Source: Bifidobacterium breve (GTDB lineage: Bacteria; Actinomycetota; Actinomycetes; S36-B12). From it: a stretch of DNA of 5,886 nt. The stretch is from positions 1 through 5,886 of the forward strand of contig CALPZT020000114.1 in assembly GCA_943328365.2 (NCBI GenBank), written 5' to 3'. Both the position numbers and the translations under genes were made by a program. Each line of letters begins with the position of its first letter. Position 1 is the first letter of the stretch. Positions 1 to 5,242 of the stretch are shown here, piece after piece. The notes beneath the pieces were generated by a model, which had not been told where the DNA came from, ran no database searches, and worked only from the letters and a program-made list of their open reading frames with translations.

Positions 1-935
1 CCGCGCTGGCCCGGAACCCGGACGGTGCAGATGCGATTGTCGAGGCCCCAGTTCGCCCAGTAGCCGCTGAGCATGCCGGGGCTGAGCCGCTTATAGGAGT
101 TGACGGTCGGGGCTGCGAATGCAGCGAGGGCCTCGTGGTGATGGAGCAGGCCTGCCATGAATTGCCGGGCGAGGGTAGAGATGCCGTCTGGGTCGGCTGG
201 CTCGGCAAACATGTTGTCGCCCGCGGAGTTCGCGAGACTCATGTTCAGGTGCAGGCCACTGCCGACAGCGTCGGCGAATGGCCGTGCCATGAAGGTGGCG
301 TCAATACCGCGACTGCGCGAGACCTCGTGGACGAGCTCGCGAAAGAGAAGCGCAGCGTCGGCTGCAGCGCCGGCCGGCTGGTAGTGCAGCGCTGCCTCGA
401 CCTGGCTCGGGGTGAACTCCGCATTCACGCCCTCGACCTGAAGGCCCGCGAGTTCGGCGAGCTCGGCGATGGCCTCGAGGGTGCCGGACGGGTCAGCCCC
501 GGCCCCGATGCCGTAGACACGATGGTCTGGGACCGGGAGCTTGACGAGGGGTCTGCGCGAGGCGAGGAGGAAGAACTCCATCTCGAATCCCGACATCGGG
601 GTGAGGCCCCTCGCCGCCCAGCGGCTGCAGATGAGCTGAAGCTGGCGACGGGAGTCGAGCGGCAGGGGCTCGCCATTCGTCCGGTAGAGCGAGGCCATCG
701 CGGTGCGACGCCCGCCCGTCCATGGGCGCAGCGTGTCGAGATCGACGCGAGCCTCCATGTCGGGGAATCCAGAGCTCGTCGAGTAGGTGGGCACGTCGAG
801 GAACTCGAGGTCGAGGCCCTGGACCATCACGGTGATCGCGTAGTGGGTCGGGTGATCGAGGCGGTTGGGCGGCACGGTCTTGCCGTGGGTGAGCCCGAGC
901 AGGTCGGGGAAGATGACGTCGATCTGGTCGGTCAC
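1..935 (-). CDS. Glutamine synthetase family ligase (GlnA/PuuA/gamma-glutamylamide synthetase type), C-terminus off window
   Basis: Seen: 311 codons are readable from a GTG start at 935 to the left edge. The N-terminal beta-grasp part has IDVIFPDLLG and GK (residues 6-19), then a GFPDMEARVD segment (56-65) typical of GS-like enzymes. Catalytic-domain landmarks follow in family order: FEMEFFLL (117-124, metal-binding Glu118/Glu120), NAEFTPSQVE (171-180), ATFMARPF (213-220), SGLHLNMSL (226-234, His229), PTVNSYKRLSPG (276-287) and NWGLDNR (295-301). The family is usually about 430-470 aa, so roughly 120-150 residues are missing to the left. Known: members ATP-activate glutamate and join it to ammonia, or to amines such as putrescine, isopropylamine or aniline. 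Inferred: the divergent substrate-side sequence and the catabolic neighbours favour a specialised gamma-glutamylating enzyme over housekeeping GlnA, but nitrogen assimilation is possible. The start has an SD-like GGAGAGG 9 nt upstream and lies 1 nt past the dioxygenase stop, so it is probably translationally coupled. Family assignment is firm; substrate is unknown. Confidence 0.93.
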   Translation of the reverse strand, partial: MTDQIDVIFPDLLGLTHGKTVPPNRLDHPTHYAITVMVQGLDLEFLDVPTYSTSSGFPDMEARVDLDTLRPWTGGRRTAMASLYRTNGEPLPLDSRRQLQLICSRWAARGLTPMSGFEMEFFLLASRRPLVKLPVPDHRVYGIGAGADPSGTLEAIAELAELAGLQVEGVNAEFTPSQVEAALHYQPAGAAADAALLFRELVHEVSRSRGIDATFMARPFADAVGSGLHLNMSLANSAGDNMFAEPADPDGISTLARQFMAGLLHHHEALAAFAAPTVNSYKRLSPGMLSGYWANWGLDNRICTVRVPGQR

Positions 936-936
936 G

Positions 937-1998
937 TCAGATCGCCTCTCCGGCGGCCACGCCAGCCAGCCGACCCTCGTCAACGACCTGATGAGTGTCG
1001 AGGAAGACACTGCAATTGCGCATCGGGATATCGAAATGGCAGACGCTGAAGCGCTCAGCGTTCTCATTCGCTCCGGTGCTGTACATGAAGTTGCCCTCGA
1101 AGGCACGCGCTTCGGTGCCATTGACCTGCGAGCGGTCATACAGCTCGAGGTAATCCCAGCGGGCCGACGGGTTCATGCCCCAGCCGACATGCGAGGTCGC
1201 GTAGGCATCCTGATCGAAGGCCGACATGTAGGACTTCAGCATCTCGGTCTGGTAGCCGTCGCCCTCGATGGCGACGACGAAGTCATCCTCGATGGTGAAC
1301 GTGATCGGCGATTGGACATAGTGCTTGAAGGTGATGTTCACATCTCCGGGCGCGAGCACGACGGTGCCATTGACCCGGTGACGAGCGGGGAAGGCGAGGA
1401 CGAGGCCGCCGGGCCAGTGCGCGATCGAACCCGGCCCTGAGATGACCCCGGTCGAACCGGCGGTGAACGCGCCGTCGAGTTCGATGTGCAGGTCGGTGCC
1501 GGCGGCACTTGTCACATGCATCGCCTTCGCCCGCGTGAGCACATCGTGCGACGTGGCGACCCGGTCGGCCATGCCCGTGTCATGGGGGAGACGCTCGAAG
1601 ACCTCAGGGTGCTCATTGCTGATCATGAGCACGCTCGTGCCGGCACCGAGGATCGCTCGCAGCTCGCGGGAGTGGAGAAGACCTTCGACGGTGATGTCGA
1701 TGACGAAGGCCACGGACGAAAGGGCGGCTACCGCGCCGGCCTGGCCACTGAGGGCAAGCGACGTGCCAGTCGACCGCAAGGCAACCGGGGTGGAGCTTGC
1801 CGGTGTGCGCATGACGACCTCGAAGGGCTTTGCTCCGAGGGACTCGGCGGCCAGGATCGCGGTGGCGACGAGTTCAGGACGACTCGAGCTCTCGGAGAGG
1901 ACGACGCATTCATCGCCGGGGCCCAGGCCATTGAGCCGGAACTGCTCGGCGAATCGCGCGATCCAGCGCCATTCGGTCGGGGTGCTCGAACCGCTCAT
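937..1998 (-). CDS. nicX: 2,5-dihydroxypyridine 5,6-dioxygenase (NicX family)
   Basis: Seen: a 353-aa protein, close to Pseudomonas NicX in length and recalled sequence pattern. Landmarks are AMHVTSAAGTDLHIEL (159-174), HWPGGLVLAFP (194-204), GTVVLAPGD (211-219), SHVGWGMNP (269-277), FMYSTGAN (304-311) and CHFDIPMRNC (320-329). Known: NicX is a mononuclear non-heme Fe(II) extradiol-type dioxygenase on an aminopeptidase-T/M29-like fold. It converts 2,5-dihydroxypyridine plus O2 to N-formylmaleamate. Its iron ligands are two His and one Asp in SHxGWG and CHxDIP motifs; here they map to His270, His321 and Asp323, all present. It is cytoplasmic, with no signal peptide. The ATG overlaps the hydrolase stop as ATGA, with GGGAG 5 nt upstream inside the hydrolase gene. 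Automated pipelines may call such proteins leucyl aminopeptidases; the dioxygenase motifs argue against this. A substituted dihydroxypyridine as the true substrate cannot be excluded. Confidence 0.88.
   Translation of the reverse strand: MSGSSTPTEWRWIARFAEQFRLNGLGPGDECVVLSESSSRPELVATAILAAESLGAKPFEVVMRTPASSTPVALRSTGTSLALSGQAGAVAALSSVAFVIDITVEGLLHSRELRAILGAGTSVLMISNEHPEVFERLPHDTGMADRVATSHDVLTRAKAMHVTSAAGTDLHIELDGAFTAGSTGVISGPGSIAHWPGGLVLAFPARHRVNGTVVLAPGDVNITFKHYVQSPITFTIEDDFVVAIEGDGYQTEMLKSYMSAFDQDAYATSHVGWGMNPSARWDYLELYDRSQVNGTEARAFEGNFMYSTGANENAERFSVCHFDIPMRNCSVFLDTHQVVDEGRLAGVAAGEAI
945..951 (-). promoter_or_regulatory. Ribosome binding site setting the GTG start of the GS-like gene
   Basis: GGAGAGG on the minus strand lies 9 nt before the GTG at 935, inside the last codons of the dioxygenase gene. 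The frame stays open for some distance upstream, but this site plus the 1-nt spacing from the dioxygenase stop makes GTG the best choice. Confidence 0.65.
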
Positions 1999-2795
1999 GT
2001 GCGCTCCCAGTGATGTGCGATGGCCTCGTTGACGGCGTCGGGTGCTTCGAGGTTGAGGAGATGTCCCGCGCCGGGGATGACGACGAGGTTGGCATTCGGC
2101 ATGAGATCGACGATCGCCTGAGCGTATGCCGGTGACGTTTCATCATCGCGCTCGCCGACAAGGACAAGTGTTGGGATCTCGATGGTGGGCAGGATGGCGC
2201 GGGAGTCGTGCGTGGTGATCGTTGCTAGCGATGCGAGGAGCCCGTCCATCGGCACCCGTTCCATTGCCTCGACGGCCTCGGGCACGACATGTGCGGCATC
2301 GGGCCCTGCGAGCGAGGCAAGGATCGCCGGAGCAGCCGCTGCCGGAGACCCGAAGGTCTCGAGGCCGGCGAGGCGGGCGGCCCGCCACTCGACCGGGTCT
2401 GTGCCGTCGAGGCCGAAGGCCGGGCTGGTGCAGAGCAATGTGAGGGAGCGGACGAGTTCGGGGAAGCGATGTGCCGTGTACTGGGCGATCATCCCCCCGA
2501 AGGACATCCCGACGAGGTCGACTGGTGCATCGGGTGAAACCACGCGAATGAGGGCTGCCGCGCGATCCGAGTAGTCATCGAACGTGGGGGCCGATATCGG
2601 CGCGGACGCTCCGTAGCCGGGGCCATCCCAGGCGACCACCCGATGATGCGCCGACAGTGGGCCGAGCTGCGGCCGCCAGGCGATGCGGCTTCCGCCGAGA
2701 CCATGGAGGAGTACGGCCACTCGGGGGCCAGCACCCGCCTCGCGCCAGGCGGTGGGCGCGGAGTCGACGTCGAGCACGGACACTTCGTCTTCCAT
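1995..2795 (-). CDS. nicD: Alpha/beta hydrolase, probable N-formylmaleamate deformylase (NicD-like)
   Basis: Seen: 266 aa from the ATG at 2795. Numbered from this start, it has the oxyanion-hole motif HGLGGS (31-36), nucleophile elbow GMSFGG with Ser98, an acid candidate Asp217 in GERDDET, and catalytic His245 in GAGH. This is a complete single-domain alpha/beta hydrolase with a cap between about residues 125 and 195, and no signal peptide. Known: in the nicotinate and picolinate pathways an enzyme of this fold hydrolyses N-formylmaleamate to maleamate and formate. Inferred: the NicD role rests mainly on the 4-bp ATGA overlap with the NicX-type gene, since the fold alone also fits esterases and C-C bond hydrolases. 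Start choice: an in-frame ATG at 2843 would add 16 residues (total 282), but it lacks a Shine-Dalgarno and would translate through the promoter and operator. The ATG at 2795 sits 6 nt after a -10-like box, as for a leaderless mRNA, and gives the usual N-terminal length. Confidence 0.78.
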   Translation of the reverse strand: MEDEVSVLDVDSAPTAWREAGAGPRVAVLLHGLGGSRIAWRPQLGPLSAHHRVVAWDGPGYGASAPISAPTFDDYSDRAAALIRVVSPDAPVDLVGMSFGGMIAQYTAHRFPELVRSLTLLCTSPAFGLDGTDPVEWRAARLAGLETFGSPAAAAPAILASLAGPDAAHVVPEAVEAMERVPMDGLLASLATITTHDSRAILPTIEIPTLVLVGERDDETSPAYAQAIVDLMPNANLVVIPGAGHLLNLEAPDAVNEAIAHHWERT

Positions 2796-2801
2796 TCCCG
2801 A

Positions 2802-2831
2802 ACGGTAGAGGCAGACGACCGAAAAAGTCAA
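2802..2831 (-). promoter_or_regulatory. Candidate sigma70-type promoter giving a leaderless mRNA for the hydrolase-nicX-GS genes
   Basis: On the minus strand, TTGACT (2831-2826) matches 5 of 6 positions of the -35 consensus. An 18-nt spacer follows, then TACCGT (2807-2802), a moderate -10 with the key T1, A2 and final T. Six bases after the -10 comes ATG at 2795, so the transcript should begin at or within a base or two of the start codon. Leaderless transcripts are frequent in actinobacteria. This promoter would let the catabolic genes be controlled separately from the importer genes upstream. Confidence 0.5.
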
Positions 2832-2845
2832 CGATGTTGACATTT
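2823..2845. promoter_or_regulatory. Inverted repeat, candidate repressor operator
   Basis: Seen on the plus strand: GTCAAC-GAT-GTTGAC at 2827-2841 is a perfect 6-3-6 inverted repeat. Outside it, AAA (2823-2825) pairs with TTT (2843-2845), leaving one mismatch (A2826/A2842) in 10-base arms. The repeat covers the -35-like hexamer of the hydrolase promoter, so a bound regulator would be expected to block RNA polymerase. The symmetry and GT..AC half-sites fit operators of GntR- or TetR-type dimeric regulators. The regulator is not in the window, so its family is a guess. Confidence 0.6.
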
Positions 2846-2880
2846 GAGATCGGGATCAAGCGCTGAATGCGCTGCCTCGA

Positions 2881-3654
2881 CTACTCCAAGCCGCGAACCA
2901 TGCCGTAGACGCGCGTGCGCAGCTCGGCAAACCGATGGTCGTTGCGAGTGGCCATCTGCGAGCGAGGGAAGGGAATCTCGACCTTCACGACATCTCGGAC
3001 AGCGGCGGGCTTGCCGTGCAGGACGACGATCTCATCGCTGAGGTAGACCGCCTCGTCGATGTCGTGGGTCACCATCACGGTCGTGATCCCGAAGTCATCG
3101 CGCACCTTGAGCACGAGGTCCTCGAGGTCGAAGCGGGTCTGCGCATCGACCGAGGCGAAGGGCTCGTCCATAACGAGGATGCTCGGCCGCACTGCGATCG
3201 CTCGCGCGATCGACACGCGCTGCTGCATGCCGCCGGAGAGCTGCCACGGGTAGGAGCGCTCGGTGCCGGTGAGCCCGACCTCCGCGAGGGACTCCTGAAC
3301 TCGCTCTTGCACGGCACTCCGCGACATCTTGGCGCGGCGCAGGGGGAGCGAGATGTTCTTTGCCACCGTGAGCCACGGCATGAGCGAGCGCGTGTAGTCC
3401 TGCAGCACGACCGCAAGCCCTTCAGGCGACGAGGTAAGACGTTCACCGCGAACGTGAATTTCGCCACCGGTGGGAGACGCCAGCCCGGTGAGAAGTCGCA
3501 GGAGGGTGGTCTTGCCGACGCCCGAGGGACCGACAATCGACACGAAGTGGCCCTCGGCTACGTCGTAGGAAACATGGTCAAGGACATGATTGACGCCGTC
3601 AGGCGTTGGGTAGTCCATCGTCACGTCTCGAATCGAGATCGCTGGGATCGTCAC
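2881..3654 (-). CDS. ABC importer ATP-binding protein (SsuB/TauB type)
   Basis: Seen: 257 aa with all nucleotide-binding motifs: Walker A GPSGVGKTT (42-50), Q-loop Gln85 in VLQDY, signature LSGGMQQR (139-146), Walker B ILVMDEP (159-165), D-loop ASVDA (167-171) and switch His197 in VTHD. Length and the short C-terminal tail ending RVYGMVRGLE fit the nitrate/sulfonate/taurine ATPase subfamily. It drives substrate import with the two permeases encoded just upstream. The start is GTG at 3654, with GGAG 5 nt before it, 14 nt after the permease stop. An ATG at 3656-3654 overlaps this GTG out of frame and is followed at once by TGA, so it cannot be the start. The transported compound cannot be read from the ATPase. 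Confidence 0.95.
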   Translation of the reverse strand: MTIPAISIRDVTMDYPTPDGVNHVLDHVSYDVAEGHFVSIVGPSGVGKTTLLRLLTGLASPTGGEIHVRGERLTSSPEGLAVVLQDYTRSLMPWLTVAKNISLPLRRAKMSRSAVQERVQESLAEVGLTGTERSYPWQLSGGMQQRVSIARAIAVRPSILVMDEPFASVDAQTRFDLEDLVLKVRDDFGITTVMVTHDIDEAVYLSDEIVVLHGKPAAVRDVVKVEIPFPRSQMATRNDHRFAELRTRVYGMVRGLE

Positions 3655-3668
3655 ATTGGCTCCATCAC

Positions 3669-4445
3669 CTAGGAGAGTTTCTTCTGGCCGTAGTACCAGC
3701 GAAGCGAGAGTCGCTCGACGAGATCGAACACGATATTGAGGAGGTAGCCGAGGATTCCGAGAAGCACGACACCGGTCCAGGCGTCAACGATGAGGAACGA
3801 GTCGGTGGCGATAAGCGTGAATGCCCCGAGACCGAATCCTGAGCCGAGAACCTCGGAGGCGATCGTGACGACGAAGGCGATCTGAAAGCCAACCTGCAGA
3901 CCGGAGAAGACGGTCGGCATTGCACCGGGGAGCCGGACTCGCCAGAGAATGGCACTCGGTGAGAGCCGGAAGGACTGTGCGGTGTCAAGGACAACGAGGT
4001 TCGTCGAGCGAACCCCCTCAATTGTTGCGAGCAGGATCGGGAAGGAGGCTGAGAATGCGATCGAGGTGATGCGCATCTGTGCGTCGAGGCCGAGAAGGAG
4101 GATGAAGATCGGCACGAGGGCAACCGGCGGAATTGACCGGATGAAGTCGACAATCGGCTCGACGTACCGAGTGCCGCTCCGTGATGCGCCGATGAGCGTG
4201 CCCGCAGGGATGGCGATGACCACAGCGATCAGGAAGCCGATGAGCAGATTCCGAATGCTCGGCACGACATGGACAGGGACGAGTTCGAAGATCCAGTTGA
4301 CCTTGAATTGCTCCCAGATCACCGAAAGCGGCGGAAAGAACGGATTCGTTGACTCGGCGCTCGCATTCCACCACCACGCAACGAAGACAATCGGGAGCCA
4401 TGCTCCAATGAGGACGGCAAGCAGCCAGCGCCAGAACCGTGTCAT
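3669..4445 (-). CDS. ABC importer permease, second subunit (SsuC/TauC type)
   Basis: Seen: 258 aa, strongly hydrophobic, with likely membrane spans near residues 7-26, 63-87, 103-120, 124-141, 184-202 and 216-239 (by eye). The binding-protein-dependent permease EAA loop lies at about 153-183 (TAQSFRLSPSAILWRVRLPG), carrying the LPGA element at 172-175 that docks on the ATPase. Known: such permeases pair to form the channel of NMT1/SsuA-type importers. The ATG overlaps the stop of the other permease as ATGA, with GGAG 6 nt upstream, so the two should be made in matched amounts. It is clearly different in sequence from its partner, which suggests a heterodimeric channel. Confidence 0.93.
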   Translation of the reverse strand: MTRFWRWLLAVLIGAWLPIVFVAWWWNASAESTNPFFPPLSVIWEQFKVNWIFELVPVHVVPSIRNLLIGFLIAVVIAIPAGTLIGASRSGTRYVEPIVDFIRSIPPVALVPIFILLLGLDAQMRITSIAFSASFPILLATIEGVRSTNLVVLDTAQSFRLSPSAILWRVRLPGAMPTVFSGLQVGFQIAFVVTIASEVLGSGFGLGAFTLIATDSFLIVDAWTGVVLLGILGYLLNIVFDLVERLSLRWYYGQKKLS

Positions 4446-5200
4446 CGCCCGCTCCAGAAGATGATGCGGCGCTGGCCGCGGACGATGAGCCGCGACATGA
4501 GGATCCCCAGGATGCCGAGTGCGAGGAGGACGCCGTAGGTCTTCTCGACCTGCCCACCGCTCTGGAGCCTCATGAGCAGGTTGCCGAGACCTGGCGCCCC
4601 GCCGACGAGGCCAGCGACAACGGCAACGATGAGGGCGGCGGAGGCTGCCAGTCGAATCGCGACGGCTATCTGGGCGGAGGCGCTGGGCAGGCGGGCATAG
4701 AGGAGTTGCTGGAGGATGCCGAATCGATAGCAGCGCATCGTCTCGAGGAGCACCGGGTCGGTATCGCGAACCCCGTAGGCGGTCTGAATCGCGACGGCGA
4801 AGACATTGGCGAAGATGACGAGCACCACGCCCATGGTGATGTTCGGCCCGATGGCGAGGATGGCGATGGGGATGATGACGATCGGGGGAATGACCTTGAA
4901 GAAGTCGAACGTGAACTTGGTCGAGCGGTACGAGAATCGGCTGAGCCCGATGAGCAGGCCGAGCGGGACAGCGATCACGATCGAAATCACGAAGCCGATC
5001 ACGGCCATCTGAAGCGTCTGCCCGACCGCGGCCCAGAACGTGGAGTCGGTGAGCAGGCTAGCCAGACCGGCGATCGCCTCAGATGCCGTTGCGAAGGAGT
5101 CGCCTGCCAGTGGCCCGAACGATCCGATGAGCTGCCAGATGAGCAGCGCAATGATCGTTGAGATCACACCTGCCGGAATCCGGCGGATGATCCCTGGCAA
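4442..5200 (-). CDS. ABC importer permease, first subunit (SsuC/TauC type)
   Basis: Seen: 252 aa with likely membrane spans near residues 9-27, 62-86, 103-118, 121-141, 178-200 and 221-240 (by eye). The EAA loop lies at about 151-178, including ETMRCYRFGILQQLLYARLP with Glu153, Gly161 and LP at 171-172. The periplasmic segment at 30-55 (FATASEAIAGLASLL) matches the usual region after the first helix in this family. The start is a TTG at 5200, chosen because the strong Shine-Dalgarno GAAGGAG (5212-5206) lies 5 nt before it and the N-terminus then begins correctly just ahead of the first helix. It lies 42 nt after the binding-protein stop. It should form the transmembrane channel with the second permease. 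Confidence 0.93.
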   Translation of the reverse strand: MPGIIRRIPAGVISTIIALLIWQLIGSFGPLAGDSFATASEAIAGLASLLTDSTFWAAVGQTLQMAVIGFVISIVIAVPLGLLIGLSRFSYRSTKFTFDFFKVIPPIVIIPIAILAIGPNITMGVVLVIFANVFAVAIQTAYGVRDTDPVLLETMRCYRFGILQQLLYARLPSASAQIAVAIRLAASAALIVAVVAGLVGGAPGLGNLLMRLQSGGQVEKTYGVLLALGILGILMSRLIVRGQRRIIFWSGR

Positions 5201-5242
5201 GGCGACTCCTTCGCGGTAGAGCGGGTAATGGTGCTACGGCAA
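5201..5242 (-). promoter_or_regulatory. Short spacer with Shine-Dalgarno that sets a TTG start
   Basis: This 42-nt spacer separates the binding-protein stop (TAA, 5245-5243) from the first permease. Its only clear element is GAAGGAG at 5212-5206, which decides the TTG start at 5200. I see no terminator hairpin or promoter, so the binding protein and permease are probably cotranscribed. Confidence 0.7.

Larger units (their letters stand above)
2796..2880 (-). other. Intergenic gap between importer genes and catabolic genes
   Basis: This is the only substantial gap inside the cluster. It contains the promoter-like elements and inverted repeat listed separately. No convincing rho-independent terminator is visible after the ATPase stop: GCGC-ATTCA-GCGC near 2859-2871 could form only a 4-bp stem and has no T-run. 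Transcription from the importer genes may therefore read through into the hydrolase gene. Confidence 0.6.

Noticed and set aside
135..1049. A 304-codon plus-strand open frame
   Set aside because: It lies antisense to the GS-like gene, whose minus-strand translation shows family motifs throughout. The plus-strand protein is low-complexity, charged and unrecognisable, as expected of a GC-rich shadow frame.
937..1998. Leucyl aminopeptidase (M29) call for the 353-residue protein
   Set aside because: The fold is related, but the SHxGWG and CHxDIP motifs and the overall pattern match NicX dioxygenases, and the neighbouring hydrolase fits that pathway.
2855..2880. Possible terminator after the ATPase gene (GCGC-ATTCA-GCGC)
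   Set aside because: The stem is only 4 bp, GCGC is self-complementary by chance in GC-rich DNA, and no T-run follows on the minus strand.
2935..3672. A 245-codon plus-strand frame
   Set aside because: It is antisense to the ABC ATPase with its complete Walker and signature motifs, and has no recognisable domain of its own.
4439..5161. A 240-codon plus-strand frame rich in Asp, Glu and Gly
   Set aside because: It is antisense to the first permease. Its acidic bias is what results from reading the hydrophobic helix codons of a membrane protein on the opposite strand.
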